Source of the DNA: an uncultured Aquimarina sp. | GTDB lineage: Bacteria > Bacteroidota > Bacteroidia > Flavobacteriales > Flavobacteriaceae | Reading direction: 5' to 3' | Assembly (NCBI GenBank): GCA_947496555.1 | Contig: CANMDH010000023.1 | Span: forward strand, 1 to 64,000 | DNA: 64,000 nucleotides | Part shown: in pieces, positions 9,139-18,789 of the stretch | Numbering within the stretch: the first letter of the stretch is position 1 | Layout: the number at the start of each line of letters is the position of its first letter | The notes under the pieces: model-generated | Databases searched by the model: none | Told to the model about the DNA's origin: nothing | Seen by the model: only the letters and a program-made list of their open reading frames with translations | Made by a program: the position numbers and the translations under genes

Positions 9139-10074
9139 TTAAGCTTTTTGTTTTTTAAGTTCAAGTTCGCGTTGCATCTGTTTCACGGTCAGTGTGCTAC
9201 CATCATGACTCCATCCAGGAGGACCAAAAATATACATGAATTTATGATACCAGTTTTTTGACTTCTTTGTGTCATTCCATATATCTCGATATTCATGTGT
9301 AAGAATCACCCATGGGTTATAAGAGTTTGGAGCGTGTGTAACACCATATTGAACCTCTATATTTTCATCAAGTTCTTTCCAGGTACCAAATATTTTGTCA
9401 AAGATATTTAAAAACCCTCCGTGGTTTTTATCCATATACTCTACATTTTTTGCATGATGTACCTGGTGCATAGTATGTGTATTAAATATCTTTTCTATGA
9501 ATCCCATTTTTGGAATATAAACGGAGTGTAACTGAAATTGCCATAATGCTTCTATTCCCAAGCATACTACAACCATCTCTGGTGGAAATCCTATTGCCGG
9601 AAGCCACATATAAAATAATGGTTTGTAGAGTATAGTAAACCAACCATTTCGTACCGCAGTTCCCAAATTAAAGTTGTCTGAAGAATGATGAACTATATGG
9701 GCGGCCCATAAAGCGCGCACCATATGATTTTGTCTATGAAACCAATAATACGTAAAATCATCTAAAAGTTGACAAGCTAGCCAAACATACCAGGCATACC
9801 CAAAAGATTCCCAGCCAAAAATATTGGCGCGTACTCCATTTATCTCGGGATTAAAAATCTCATAAACATAGTGGAAGATAACAATTGCCGATATTGTTTT
9901 AATCAAAGGCGCTAATACAGCAGAACCAACACCCATAAACAAACTAGCACCAAGATCTTTCCATTCATAAAGATTCTTGTTTTTGTGATCATGTGTTTTG
10001 CTGTAGGTTAGTTCTAGTAAGATTAAACCCAAAAAACAGGGTACTCCATAAACCAAAGGGTTGGTAAAATCCAT
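9139..10074 (-). CDS. Sterol desaturase / fatty acid hydroxylase family membrane protein
   Basis: An integral membrane di-iron enzyme of about 311 residues. The histidine clusters that bind iron are visible in order: HRQNH, HIVHHSS and HTMHQVHHAK, embedded between hydrophobic helices. The family hydroxylates or desaturates sterols, carotenoids, alkylglycerols or fatty acids. The present substrate is unknown. The longest frame opens with TTG at 10087-10089. The ATG at 10072-10074 (MDFTNPL) is the better start. Downstream is an ALDH3-type dehydrogenase in the same orientation. Confidence 0.85.
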   Translation of the reverse strand: MDFTNPLVYGVPCFLGLILLELTYSKTHDHKNKNLYEWKDLGASLFMGVGSAVLAPLIKTISAIVIFHYVYEIFNPEINGVRANIFGWESFGYAWYVWLACQLLDDFTYYWFHRQNHMVRALWAAHIVHHSSDNFNLGTAVRNGWFTILYKPLFYMWLPAIGFPPEMVVVCLGIEALWQFQLHSVYIPKMGFIEKIFNTHTMHQVHHAKNVEYMDKNHGGFLNIFDKIFGTWKELDENIEVQYGVTHAPNSYNPWVILTHEYRDIWNDTKKSKNWYHKFMYIFGPPGWSHDGSTLTVKQMQRELELKKQKA

Positions 10075-10233
10075 TCTTTTTTCATTCAATTTTTATTGGT
10101 GCAGAATATAGGAAGATTTTTTAGTAAATCTTTAACGATTTCACCGTATTTCTTCTAAACGTCATTTTTTTAACGATTGTCTAATCGAAAAAGTATGATT
10201 TCAAAAAAAAATCTTAAAGGTTGTTTAGTTCTA

Positions 10234-11091
10234 CTAGTCAGCATTTCCTCCTAATGCGACAAAAGCATCCAGGACGTTTTGTATAGCTTTTTTTTCTACT
10301 TTACTTACGGTCCGGGTATAAACATCATCTTCTCCAACAAACGTTAATTTGGCGGTTTTACTTGCTGCAATTTTTTCGGTAAGTTGGATATCTCCTTTTT
10401 TAATTATCCGATCTAACCATTCTCTTTTTCCATCAGCAGTATTATCTGCCTTAAACTCTCCAGGTGTTTCTTCTTCAATTTCAAAGGTTTCTCCGTCTAC
10501 CGTTATTTCAATTCTTTCTATGTGAAGCCACTTCTTTTTTGAAAAATAATTTATTGATAATCCCATCCAGGGCTTCTTTTTTTTCTTGCCTATGTATGTC
10601 TGTATGTAACTTTTTGTATTTGTGACGGAGGCAGAAGGGTCAGAATACCAAGTAACATGATCATTAATATCATATTTTACTTTCATCTTGGCAATGGCCT
10701 CATTGTTCTTTTGAGTATTTTCAACTTCAACGTGATTTTCTTCGGCAAAATCTCCTTCACTATTTTCGACTTTATTTCTATTCTCTCGGGCAGTTTCTAA
10801 TAGCTTACTTTCGACTTTTTTAAGCAGTTTTCTTCCTTGTTTACCTTCATTAGAATTGGCGTATTTTGCAATTAAAATTTGAAATCGTTCTCTGCTCTTG
10901 GAATAATCTGCCTGATCATAATACGAATTGGCTTGATCGAAAATTTGCGCAGGAGTAAGCTCACATTCTGCAAGGTCTTTTGTTAACTTTTCATTCTCCT
11001 TTTTTAGTTTTTCATATTCGGCTTGAGGGACACCACAACTTATAGTAAATAGAAGAAGTAGTATGTACCCGGTTAGAGTAATTTTTATCAT
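10234..11091 (-). CDS. Lipoprotein with coiled coil and TPR-like segment
   Basis: The signal peptide ends in a lipobox, FTISCG, so Cys19 is probably lipidated. Residues about 24-45 (EYEKLKKENEKLTKDLAE) form a short coiled coil, followed by a tetratricopeptide-like segment from about 48 to 85 (FDQANSYYDQADYSKSRERF). A beta-rich C-terminal part follows that I do not recognise. The combination suggests an envelope scaffold resembling a small YbgF/BamD-like protein, but no specific role is supported. Confidence 0.7.
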   Translation of the reverse strand: MIKITLTGYILLLLFTISCGVPQAEYEKLKKENEKLTKDLAECELTPAQIFDQANSYYDQADYSKSRERFQILIAKYANSNEGKQGRKLLKKVESKLLETARENRNKVENSEGDFAEENHVEVENTQKNNEAIAKMKVKYDINDHVTWYSDPSASVTNTKSYIQTYIGKKKKKPWMGLSINYFSKKKWLHIERIEITVDGETFEIEEETPGEFKADNTADGKREWLDRIIKKGDIQLTEKIAASKTAKLTFVGEDDVYTRTVSKVEKKAIQNVLDAFVALGGNAD

Positions 11092-11205
11092 AGTAGGGCA
11101 TTTTTAGGACTGTATTATTATTAAATATTGACTCTCAATATACTAAAAAAGCTTTAACAGTCATAATTTTACGTTAAAACCGCACTATTTTATGTTAAAA
11201 AACCA

Positions 11206-11634
11206 CTATTTCCTAAAAATTTCAGTCATGTCTTTAAAAGACTTGAACTCTAGTGCATTTCCACAAGGATCATAAAAGAACATAGTAGCTTGTTCACCAA
11301 CCTCTCCCTTAAACCTAATATACGGTTCAATGACAAATTCTATTTTTTTTTCTGAAAGTTTTTTGGCGAGGTCTTGCCAAACTTCCCATTCAAGTATAAC
11401 CCCAAAGTGGGGTACAGGAACATCTTTTCCATCAACAGGATTAATATGAATTCCTTCTGAATTGGATTTTGACTTAAAATGAATAACAAGCTGATGCCCA
11501 AAAAAATTAAAGTCTACCCAGTGATCACTACTTCGGCCTTCTTTTAATTCTAAGATTTCATTATAAAAGCTTCTTGCTTTTTCTAAATCATCCACGGGTA
11601 TAGCCAGATGAAAGGGTGATATGGCATTAATCAT
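11206..11634 (-). CDS. VOC family protein (glyoxalase/dioxygenase superfamily)
   Basis: A 142-residue single VOC domain. It opens with the typical [23 protein letters not shown] and ends [15 protein letters not shown], with metal-ligand candidates His9 and the Glu near 127. Members are glyoxalases, ring-cleaving dioxygenases or resistance proteins, and the reaction here cannot be assigned. It is 25 bases downstream of the SnoaL-like gene and may be co-transcribed with it. Confidence 0.8.
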   Translation of the reverse strand: MINAISPFHLAIPVDDLEKARSFYNEILELKEGRSSDHWVDFNFFGHQLVIHFKSKSNSEGIHINPVDGKDVPVPHFGVILEWEVWQDLAKKLSEKKIEFVIEPYIRFKGEVGEQATMFFYDPCGNALEFKSFKDMTEIFRK

Positions 11635-11659
11635 ATTATTAAATATTTTAATTAGAAAA

Positions 11660-12616
11660 TTATTCTTTAATCCTGTTCCATATATCCAAATACATTTTCC
11701 ATTGGTTGTTTATCTTTTTCCAAACGATAACGTATTTTCCTTTGTAGGTAGTTTCAGTCCCATCATCGTTTTTATTTTTCCCCATATAAACTCCGTAATC
11801 ATGGGCTGTGTCCCCAAGAACAACAATTTCCCGTGGAATAACTTCGTGTTCGATAGGTGTATAGCCAGAAGAATTGGACCATCTCTTTTTTATGGCTTCA
11901 TATCCAACTATTATCGGGGTATTGTTGGGGAATAGTTTTGCATCTGGGGTGTAAGATTTTGCAATGGACTCATAATCTTGTTTAATATAGGAAGCGGAGA
12001 ATGCTTTTGCCGAAGCTCTAATTTGTTCCTCATCAGATAGTTTTTGAGTGTTTTTTCTCTTTGTACATTCAATCTTCCAGGTTGGAAACGAGAACGTTTC
12101 GGCCGTGTTTACCCATTCTCCTAACCATTTAAAACCGTCTTTTGTGATGTCATAAAAATTGATTTTATAAAAACCATCCATGCCATTTGGGGCTTTTTGT
12201 TTACGGTATAGAATGATTTTATCCTCTTTTTTGTTTCCTTCCCAAGCAGAAAGAACTGTGGTTGGACCTGCTGAAGAATAGTAATGAACATACCACTTAC
12301 TGCTATCTGCAATAAATTGCCGAATACTCCCTGAGTGTTTGCCATCTTCCTTCAAGGTTTGATCTTGAACCGCCATACCGTTCATGATATATTTAAATTC
12401 CCAAGTCATTTTATTGGGTTTTGCCCAGGTTTGATCTTGATTTCGAGTTTCTGATATACAGTCGCAAATACCTATTAGATTATCAAAATCGAGAATTTCT
12501 TTAGGTGCATTGGGATTCGCTCTTCCAAAAGGGGATACATCTGAGGGTTCATATTCATGCTGTCCCCAGGTAATTGTAGTGATTAAAACAAGCAAGAAAA
12601 ACATTGACCGTATCAT
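11660..12616 (-). CDS. Exported protein with C-terminal SnoaL/DUF4440-like domain
   Basis: A signal peptide (residues 1-18, ending TWG-Q) precedes a lipocalin-like domain of about 170 residues with [15 protein letters not shown], and then a SnoaL-like NTF2-fold domain from about 200 to the end ([37 protein letters not shown]). Such exported pairs are common in Bacteroidota and have no settled function. The likely cellular site is the periplasm. Confidence 0.7.
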   Translation of the reverse strand: MIRSMFFLLVLITTITWGQHEYEPSDVSPFGRANPNAPKEILDFDNLIGICDCISETRNQDQTWAKPNKMTWEFKYIMNGMAVQDQTLKEDGKHSGSIRQFIADSSKWYVHYYSSAGPTTVLSAWEGNKKEDKIILYRKQKAPNGMDGFYKINFYDITKDGFKWLGEWVNTAETFSFPTWKIECTKRKNTQKLSDEEQIRASAKAFSASYIKQDYESIAKSYTPDAKLFPNNTPIIVGYEAIKKRWSNSSGYTPIEHEVIPREIVVLGDTAHDYGVYMGKNKNDDGTETTYKGKYVIVWKKINNQWKMYLDIWNRIKE

Positions 12617-12711
12617 AGAATTGAGTATTTATCGATAGGGTTAATGTACTTATTTTGTAAAGAGGAATAAATAGTTTGTATGTAAAATTAGGATTTAATT
12701 AACAGGAATGT

Positions 12712-13536
12712 TTAGCTTCTCCGATCTCTACGTTTTTTACTTCTAGACCTAGGTGATTCTCTTCTTGTGGTACTTTTTTGTCCTGTTTTTTGACTTTCTA
12801 TAATAGAAGCTTCTTCAGTCTTGCTAGAATCTCCAACATCAGAATTGATAACCTTTAGTTCTTTTTCGGTTAAATATCGCCACTTTCCGACAGGTACATC
12901 CAGAGAGACATTCATGATCCTGATTCGCTTAAGGGTTACTACGTCGTATCCTAAATATTCGCACATTCTACGAATTTGGCGATTGAGTCCCTGTGTAAGT
13001 ACAATTCTAAAAGTATATTTACTTATTTGTTCCACCTCACATTTCCGTGTAACAGTATCTAATATCGGAATTCCATTACTCATTCGTTTAATAAACTGAG
13101 GGTTGATGAGCTTATTAACTGTTACCACATATTCTTTTTCATGATTGTTTCTTGCTCTCAGAATTTTGTTAACAATGTCTCCATCGCTGGTAAGGAAAAT
13201 TAGCCCTTCACTTGGTTTATCCAATCTTCCAATGGGGAAAATTCGCTTTGGATAATTGATAAAATCGATAATATTATCTTTTTCATTTTGAGCGGTTGTA
13301 CATACAATGCCTACGGGCTTATTAAATGCAATATATACGTGTTTTTCTTTGGGTTGATTAATTTGCTCACCGTCAACATGGACAATATCGTCGGGGGAAA
13401 CTTTGGTTCCCATTTCAGGCACATTGCCATTGATAGTTACGCGACCTTGATCAATCAATTTATCGGCTTCTCTACGAGAGCAATACCCAACTTCGCTGAG
13501 GTATTTATTAAGTCTTGTGAGTTTAGGATTTTCCAC
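12712..13536 (-). CDS. rluF: 23S rRNA pseudouridine synthase RluF-like
   Basis: Converts a uridine of 23S rRNA (U2604 in E. coli) to pseudouridine. An S4 RNA-binding domain ([20 protein letters not shown], about 6-25) precedes the RsuA/RluB/RluF-type catalytic core with [12 protein letters not shown], where Asp106 is the nucleophile, and [10 protein letters not shown] near 195. The C-terminal 45 residues are a Ser/Arg/Lys-rich tail, a common low-complexity RNA-binding extension. The start is GTG at 13534-13536. No ATG is available before the S4 domain. Confidence 0.85.
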   Translation of the reverse strand: MENPKLTRLNKYLSEVGYCSRREADKLIDQGRVTINGNVPEMGTKVSPDDIVHVDGEQINQPKEKHVYIAFNKPVGIVCTTAQNEKDNIIDFINYPKRIFPIGRLDKPSEGLIFLTSDGDIVNKILRARNNHEKEYVVTVNKLINPQFIKRMSNGIPILDTVTRKCEVEQISKYTFRIVLTQGLNRQIRRMCEYLGYDVVTLKRIRIMNVSLDVPVGKWRYLTEKELKVINSDVGDSSKTEEASIIESQKTGQKSTTRRESPRSRSKKRRDRRS

Positions 13537-13558
13537 AATGCAAAGGTGGCTATAAAAA

Positions 13559-14398
13559 TTAATCTTTCAAAAAATCAATAATCATATGATCTACTTCATC
13601 AAAAAACAGAGAATGTCCATAATTTTCTGTAGTTACAAATTGGGCATTGATCCAATTTTCTCCAATGGCTTCAGCTTCTCTATAGGGGGCAATGTCATCA
13701 TATTTGTCGTGAATCAAAAGCCCTTTGTGGGTAAGTTTTTTGGCAAAATCTGAAACAGAAAATTCTTCAAAATAAAAGCCATGCTTCTCTTTGAAATATT
13801 GATCAAGGGCTTTCATAAATTTTGGTGATAATTTTAATATTCGCTGATACCCCTTCATGATTCGAGCCAATTCTGAAGGAGGAGCCAAAACCACCAATTT
13901 TTCTATTTCCTGATTTGGATAGGTATATTGATGATATATGGTAGTCATCCCTCCAACCGAGTGCCCTAGCAAATGATTAGGTCTATATAGTTCAATTATT
14001 TTTTGAAGGCATTCTGTATATAACGGGACATTTAAAATCTTTCCAGAAGAGTTTCCATGCGCTGGAGCATCGAAAGCTATAATATTGAAACCTTTTTTGT
14101 GCAATTTTTTGATTAAACCTTTCCAGCGGTGAGCATTACTCTCCCATCCATGAATCATTAAGATGGTTTCTCCCATACTTGGCCAGCGATAGGTTTGGAT
14201 TTTAACTTCGTTAACCAGAATGATTCCATCTTCGGCTTCCTCGAGAAAATCTTCTTGCTCAGGTAATATTTTACCTTTCCTTGGCGAACAAAATAATATA
14301 TAAGCTCTATTAATGGCTCTTTTTGGAGCAAAAAAGAATAAAAACCGGAAGTACCTTCCGATTAAAATAGGCAAATATTTTTCAAACTTTTCTTTCAT
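13559..14398 (-). CDS. Alpha/beta hydrolase
   Basis: A 279-residue alpha/beta-hydrolase fold protein. The oxyanion motif [12 protein letters not shown], nucleophile elbow GHSVGG, acid Asp in [12 protein letters not shown] and final His in NYGHSLFF are all present, so the catalytic triad is complete. The substrate is unknown. The N-terminus has a short hydrophobic, basic stretch that may bind membrane. Its ATG overlaps the stop of the cupin gene upstream (ATGA), so the two are translationally coupled. Confidence 0.8.
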   Translation of the reverse strand: MKEKFEKYLPILIGRYFRFLFFFAPKRAINRAYILFCSPRKGKILPEQEDFLEEAEDGIILVNEVKIQTYRWPSMGETILMIHGWESNAHRWKGLIKKLHKKGFNIIAFDAPAHGNSSGKILNVPLYTECLQKIIELYRPNHLLGHSVGGMTTIYHQYTYPNQEIEKLVVLAPPSELARIMKGYQRILKLSPKFMKALDQYFKEKHGFYFEEFSVSDFAKKLTHKGLLIHDKYDDIAPYREAEAIGENWINAQFVTTENYGHSLFFDEVDHMIIDFLKD

Positions 14399-14763
14399 TT
14401 ATCTTCACGATGTACTGCTTCCACAGTAAATGCAGGAAGACAAATAGCAATATATTCACATTCATGATCAAACGGGTTAGCATATTGGATTCTTGTGTTT
14501 TTTTCAATTTTGATAGATTGCCCAGCAGTTAAAACCACCGTTTCACCTTCGATAATGAATTGTTTTTTTCCTTTTATTATATAGGTATACTCATCAAATT
14601 CTGGGGTTTGAAATGGTTCACTCCATCCTGGAGGCGCTACCATGTGAGCAATACTTATTTCCAAATTTCCGTCGGTAGCTTTACCAAAATGTTCCTCTAT
14701 TAATTTTCCATCTGTGGTAGGGACAATAAATGGAGTTGTTTGAATGTGATATTTTTTACTCAT
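14395..14763 (-). CDS. Cupin domain protein
   Basis: A 122-residue single cupin beta-barrel. The metal-site region reads GWSEPFQTPEFDEYTYIIKGK, in which the usual His-His pair is not evident, so metal binding is uncertain. The second half has GQSIKIEKNTRIQYANP and ends in a short tail. It overlaps the hydrolase gene that follows by 4 bases, so the two products probably work in one pathway. Confidence 0.75.
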   Translation of the reverse strand: MSKKYHIQTTPFIVPTTDGKLIEEHFGKATDGNLEISIAHMVAPPGWSEPFQTPEFDEYTYIIKGKKQFIIEGETVVLTAGQSIKIEKNTRIQYANPFDHECEYIAICLPAFTVEAVHREDK

Positions 14764-14778
14764 GGTCTTAAATATAGT

Positions 14779-15345
14779 CTATTTTTCATCCCAATGAATC
14801 CAGAAATGTTTGATTTTTGCAGAATCTGGTATATCCGCAGTTTTAATTTTACTATCGGTGTTAAATTGAAATTCTCTGGCCAGTTGCTTCTTGTCTATAG
14901 TAAAATATGCCTGAATACTATCTACAAAAATAACCGCCGTACTTAAAGTATTGTTTATTTTTGAAATCGTATAATGATCTTTAATGTCTTTGAAAACACT
15001 GGCCGAAGACAATCCAGAACTAGTTTTGAATCTGGGATCAATGATCTGTATGTTTTGTATAGTAGAGGAAGGATCTGACTCTTTTCTTACTTCCAAAACT
15101 AACAGTTTACCTCCTCCTTTTTCAAAAACTTCTATTTCGTTCGCATTTCTTAACGATTGACCCCCAGCAATTCTCTTTGCGATAGAATCATTGGCAAAGA
15201 TCGAATCAAGTTGTTTTACACTAACTTTGTTTGTTAAAAGTCCAATTCTGTTATTCGAGATCTCAAAAGGATCTTGTTTTTTCTCTTTCTGACAGCTTAA
15301 AATAGTTGCCGATAAAATAAGTAAAGAAAGCAATCTTATATTCAT
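14779..15345 (-). CDS. Lipoprotein of unknown function (188 aa)
   Basis: Begins MNIRLLSLLILSATILSCQK, with a lipobox that predicts lipidation at Cys18. The mature part resembles no family I know. Several short repeats of polar beta strands occur, and the C-terminus ends HFWIHWDEK. It is 15 bases upstream of the cupin gene on the same strand and 34 bases downstream of the HerA-like ATPase gene. Confidence 0.65.
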   Translation of the reverse strand: MNIRLLSLLILSATILSCQKEKKQDPFEISNNRIGLLTNKVSVKQLDSIFANDSIAKRIAGGQSLRNANEIEVFEKGGGKLLVLEVRKESDPSSTIQNIQIIDPRFKTSSGLSSASVFKDIKDHYTISKINNTLSTAVIFVDSIQAYFTIDKKQLAREFQFNTDSKIKTADIPDSAKIKHFWIHWDEK

Positions 15346-15379
15346 AGTCTAAATAATTTGTGTCTTTAATAAACGTAAA

Positions 15380-16915
15380 TTATTTTAATAACTTATTAAG
15401 AACCCCTAATGCACCACGAATAAAAGTAGCACTGGTCAGCACTTTTATAACAGCTTTTTCTGTAGTACTGGTTCTTCTACTTCTGGAGCGATAGCTGGAG
15501 GAACTCTTTTTTAACTTTTCTCTTTCTTTTTTGGCTACGGCTTTGGCTTCTTCGGCTTGGGCTTTTTCAATTTTTTCGTTTAGAAGCTCATATGCACTTT
15601 CTTCGTCAATCTTTTCATTATATTTTGAAGAAAGTTTTGATTTATTTAATAGATTTTTTAGTTCATCAGGGGTAAGTATGTCCATTCTACTCATTGGGGC
15701 TCTTAGCATTGTTGCTGCAAGTGGAGTAGGCCGTCCTTTCTCATCAAGCGCAGAAATCAATGCTTCTCCAATTCCAAGAGAAGTAAGTATTTCTTTTGTA
15801 TCGTAATATTCAGAAATAGGATAATTTTCTGCGGTTAGTTTTATTGCTTTTCGATCCTTGGCCGTAAACGCTCTCAAAGCATGTTGTACTTTTAAACCAA
15901 GTTGGCCTAAAACTCCATCAGGAACATCGGTAGGGTTTTGAGTAACAAAATACAATCCGACTCCTTTTGATCGAATTAATTTAACAATACTCTCTATTTG
16001 ATCCATCAAGGCATTAGAAGCTTGTTTGAAGATCAAATGAGCTTCATCTAGAAAAATTACTAATTCGGGTCTTCCACTATCCCCTTGTTCTGGAAATGTA
16101 CCATAGATTTCGGCAAGAAGACTCAACATGAACGTAGAAAACAGCTTAGGTTTATCTTGTATGTCTGTAAGCCTAATAATATTGATAACACCGCGTCCGT
16201 TTTCATCAATTCGACATAGATCCTGCACATCAAAAGATCTTTCTCCAAAAAAAAGATCGGCTCCTTGTTGCTCTAGTTCTACTATTTTACGAAGAATGGA
16301 TCCTGTAGAAGCTGTAGAGATGCGGCCGTAATCTTTTTCTAATTCCTTTTTACCTTCCTGAGTGGCAAACTGGAGCACTTTTTTAAGGTCTTTTAAATCT
16401 AATAAGGGTAATTTATTATCGTCGCAATATTTAAAGATAATAGAGATAATTCCGGCTTGTGTTTCAGTAACGTCAAGAATTCTTGACAATAGAACAGGAC
16501 CAAATTCACTTACCGTAGCCCTAAGTCTAACACCTTCTTGTTCAGAAAGAGATAGTATCTCAACAGGAAAGTCTTTTGCTTCAAACGGGATACCAATTTT
16601 TTCATGACGTTCATCTATTTTGGGATGTCCAGGACTTGCAGCTGCAATACCACTAAGATCTCCTTTGATATCCATCAATAAAACAGGAATTCCTTTTTCA
16701 CTTAAATTCTCGGCAATAACTTGTAAGGTTTTCGTTTTACCCGTACCGGTAGCACCTGCAATTAATCCATGACGATTCAAAGTTTTTAAAGGCACTTTAA
16801 CATGTGCATTTGTAATTGTTTCGCCATTAAGCATAGCGGCACCCATGGTGATAAAATCGCCCTTGGTTTTATAGCCTTCGTTTATATGATCAAAAAATGC
16901 CTGATTGTCATTCAT
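15380..16915 (-). CDS. HerA-like helicase (DUF853/YjgR family ATPase)
   Basis: A 511-residue P-loop ATPase of the HerA/FtsK superfamily. Walker A is GATGTGKT (54-61) and Walker B is LVIFLDEAHLIF near 290, followed by the arginine-finger region KLIRSKGVGLYFVTQNP. A Glu/Lys-rich coiled segment around 440-470 and a Ser/Arg-rich stretch precede a hydrophobic C-terminus. E. coli YjgR is the named relative, and its function is unsettled. The start ATG is 54 bases from a 20-bp inverted repeat that separates it from the divergent RidA-like gene. Confidence 0.85.
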   Translation of the reverse strand: MNDNQAFFDHINEGYKTKGDFITMGAAMLNGETITNAHVKVPLKTLNRHGLIAGATGTGKTKTLQVIAENLSEKGIPVLLMDIKGDLSGIAAASPGHPKIDERHEKIGIPFEAKDFPVEILSLSEQEGVRLRATVSEFGPVLLSRILDVTETQAGIISIIFKYCDDNKLPLLDLKDLKKVLQFATQEGKKELEKDYGRISTASTGSILRKIVELEQQGADLFFGERSFDVQDLCRIDENGRGVINIIRLTDIQDKPKLFSTFMLSLLAEIYGTFPEQGDSGRPELVIFLDEAHLIFKQASNALMDQIESIVKLIRSKGVGLYFVTQNPTDVPDGVLGQLGLKVQHALRAFTAKDRKAIKLTAENYPISEYYDTKEILTSLGIGEALISALDEKGRPTPLAATMLRAPMSRMDILTPDELKNLLNKSKLSSKYNEKIDEESAYELLNEKIEKAQAEEAKAVAKKEREKLKKSSSSYRSRSRRTSTTEKAVIKVLTSATFIRGALGVLNKLLK

Positions 16916-16969
16916 AATAGATTTAATTTTTGATAAAAATAGGAATCTTAAGTTTTCTATTGAAACGAA

Positions 16970-17023
16970 CGTTAAGAAATTTAAACATTGGTTGTTAAAT
17001 AGTAATGTTTAAATTTCTTAACG
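16970..17023. repeat. Perfect 20-bp inverted repeat with 14-base spacer
   Basis: The arm CGTTAAGAAATTTAAACATT at 16970-16989 is followed after 14 bases by its exact reverse complement at 17004-17023. The element sits between the divergent HerA-like (minus) and RidA-like (plus) genes, so it is upstream of both and cannot be a terminator for either. It may be an operator pair, a cruciform or a small mobile remnant. Confidence 0.9.
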
Positions 17024-17173
17024 AGAGAACGAAACGTAGAGAAGTGTTTATATGGATTCTAGATTTTTATAATGATTTTATTATACATTATTATAAAAAT
17101 TTGAACAAATAAAATAATAAGCTATTTTTAATGTACAGTAAAGTGGTAACAACAAAATATAAGATAGTATTAT

Positions 17174-17617
17174 ATGAAAAACATAATTCAAATTTTTTGT
17201 CTGATTTTGGTATTGGGTAGTTGTAATACCGAATCTTCTAATGTGATTTTTCACCAGACTCACGAGCCTAAGAAATCCCAAGCTCCCTTTTCTGATGCGG
17301 TGCAAGTTGGTAATTTATTCTTTTTATCGGGACAAGTGGGAATGAATCATACTACAAGAAAGCTGGCAGAAGGTGGAATCGAGGCAGAGACAAAACAGAC
17401 CTTGGAAAACATTAAGGCGGTATTAGAGCATCATGGTATGCAAATGAACGATGTAGTAAAATGTACTGTTATTTTGGTTGATATCGAGGACTTTTCTAAG
17501 TTCAATACAATATATAAAACCTATTTTCCTCAAAAACCTGCCAGGACCACATTTGCTGCCAAAGGATTAGCGATTGGAGCAAAGATAGAGATAGAGTGTA
17601 TTGCGGTGAAGCAATAA
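17174..17617 (+). CDS. RidA/YjgF family protein with lipoprotein signal
   Basis: RidA proteins deaminate reactive enamine/imine intermediates and are normally cytosolic. The family core is seen from about residue 35 to the end: VGNLFFLSGQVGMNH, NDVVKCTVILVDI and the signature RTTFAAKGLAIGAKIEIECIA, including the substrate-binding Arg and Glu. Unusually, the first 17 residues (MKNIIQIFCLILVLGSC) form a lipoprotein signal with a lipobox before Cys17, so this copy is probably envelope-anchored. Start is ATG. Confidence 0.82.
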   Translation: MKNIIQIFCLILVLGSCNTESSNVIFHQTHEPKKSQAPFSDAVQVGNLFFLSGQVGMNHTTRKLAEGGIEAETKQTLENIKAVLEHHGMQMNDVVKCTVILVDIEDFSKFNTIYKTYFPQKPARTTFAAKGLAIGAKIEIECIAVKQ

Positions 17618-17727
17618 TTAAGAAATCTTTTGCGAAGTATTGAAACATAGCAATTATAAACGAATGAACAGTTGTTTCTCCTTAAAAAAGGTCGTTTGAG
17701 ATACTAAATTAGTAAGGTAATATTGAT

Positions 17728-17735
17728 TACCTTTG
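17728..17735 (+). promoter_or_regulatory. TAnnTTTG -7 promoter box of queE
   Basis: TACCTTTG matches the Bacteroidota sigma-70 -7 consensus. It ends only 7 bases before the first ATG (17743), so the transcript is either nearly leaderless or is translated from the second ATG at 17782. Confidence 0.6.
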
Positions 17736-17742
17736 CGCCCTT

Positions 17743-18372
17743 ATGCAAGAGAGTATACAAAAATTGGTGAATACTGGTAAAATGCTTCCATTAATGGAAG
17801 AATTTTATACAATTCAAGGGGAAGGATATCATAAAGGAACCGCAGCTTATTTTGTAAGAATAGGAGGTTGTGATGTAGGGTGCCATTGGTGTGATGTAAA
17901 GGAAAGCTGGAATGCAGATTTACACCCACCCACAAACACCGAAGAAATTATAAAAAATGCACTAAAATACAGTCAAGTTGTTGTAGTGACTGGAGGAGAA
18001 CCTCTTACATGGGATATGACCGTGTTAACAAAGGGACTCAAGGAGAAAGGAGCACAAACTCATATTGAAACCTCGGGTGCTTATCCCTTAACCGGAGAAT
18101 GGGATTGGATTTGTCTTTCGCCTAAAAAAGTAAAACTACCTAAAGAAGAAATTTATAAAAGTGTAGATGAGTTAAAATGTATTGTTTATAACAAAAGCGA
18201 TTTTGCATTTGCCGAAGAACAGGCCGCTAAAGTTTCGGATAACTGTATATTGTATCTTCAACCCGAATGGAGTGTAAGAGATAAAGTAGTGCCTTTAATT
18301 GTTGATTATGTTATGAATAACCCTAAATGGCGAGTTTCTCTTCAGACACATAAATACCTAAATATTCCTTAA
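17743..18372 (+). CDS. queE: 7-carboxy-7-deazaguanine synthase QueE
   Basis: Radical-SAM enzyme that converts 6-carboxy-tetrahydropterin to 7-carboxy-7-deazaguanine in queuosine biosynthesis. The iron-sulphur ligands form the CxxxCxxC motif at Cys43, Cys47 and Cys50 (GGCDVGCHWCD). The substrate segment MEEFYTIQGEG precedes it and VTGGEPL binds SAM. Length (209 aa) fits the family. The start at 17743 lies almost on the predicted transcription start. An alternative ATG at 17782 (MLPLMEEF) would give 196 residues and still keep the whole fold. It is the last conventional gene before the small-peptide cluster. Confidence 0.92.
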   Translation: MQESIQKLVNTGKMLPLMEEFYTIQGEGYHKGTAAYFVRIGGCDVGCHWCDVKESWNADLHPPTNTEEIIKNALKYSQVVVVTGGEPLTWDMTVLTKGLKEKGAQTHIETSGAYPLTGEWDWICLSPKKVKLPKEEIYKSVDELKCIVYNKSDFAFAEEQAAKVSDNCILYLQPEWSVRDKVVPLIVDYVMNNPKWRVSLQTHKYLNIP

Positions 18373-18459
18373 AAAGATTTTGATAAATTAGGTTCTTGCT
18401 TTTTTGAATAAACTACAAGTGGTTGGAAATTAATGGATTAAGGCAGAGCCATATTAGTA

Positions 18460-18473
18460 GGGGGAAATTCCCC
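18460..18473. other. GGGGG-AAATT-CCCC hairpin upstream of small ORF 1
   Basis: A short G/C hairpin in very AT-rich sequence, 196 bases before the ATG of the first 32-codon ORF. Similar elements occur at 19254 and 19622 at nearly the same distance from later copies. No T-run follows, so it is not an ordinary terminator. Confidence 0.45.
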
Positions 18474-18620
18474 TGAAGCTCATTGTAAATAAGAAGGAAA
18501 AATCTTACTTAAAGCAAAAAATTTAACATTTCAAACTGTCTTTTATCTTCGCTTTGCATGTTTGTGTCGAAATGTTAATTTTTATTTTAACATTTATGTA
18601 AAATATAAAATAGTAGTTTT

Positions 18621-18628
18621 TAAATTTG
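18621..18628 (+). promoter_or_regulatory. TAAATTTG -7 box of small ORF 1
   Basis: A perfect TAnnTTTG box starts 35 bases before the ATG at 18656, leaving a leader of about 20 bases. The -33 region is weak. Equivalent boxes lie 34 and 33 bases before copies 3 and 4. Confidence 0.5.
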
Positions 18629-18655
18629 AAGTAAGTAATTTGAAATCAATAAACT

Positions 18656-18754
18656 ATGAAACAATTCTACACTATTTTTGGATTAAATTTTAAAACTGTA
18701 ATCAGTTTTGTCAATGAGCTACCAATGGGTTCTCGTTACGCAATGCGTAGATAA
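18656..18754 (+). CDS. 32-aa peptide, family copy 1
   Basis: A short ORF, ATG to TAA, of exactly 32 codons. It is the first of four tandem paralogues. Key residues shared by all copies are M1, F4, an aromatic at 5, a basic residue at 13, F18, L22-P23, A29 and a C-terminus of the form A-[MI]-[RH]-[RN]. Here the end reads ELPMGSRYAMRR. The first 20 residues could form an amphipathic cationic helix. There is no Sec signal, no double-Gly leader and no lipobox. It has its own -7 box and a following hairpin, so it is probably monocistronic. I do not recognise the family. The paralogues, and the synonymous divergence between copies 3 and 5, argue that it is translated. Confidence 0.75.
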   Translation: MKQFYTIFGLNFKTVISFVNELPMGSRYAMRR

Positions 18755-18767
18755 TAAAAATAAAAGG

Positions 18768-18789
18768 CTACCAAATTAGGTAGTTTTTT
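18768..18789 (+). terminator. Hairpin with T-run after small ORF 1
   Basis: CTACC-AAATTA-GGTAG followed by six T residues, 14 bases after the stop codon. It would end the transcript of copy 1. It is also 192 bases before copy 2, the same spacing as the G/C hairpins before the other copies. Confidence 0.6.
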
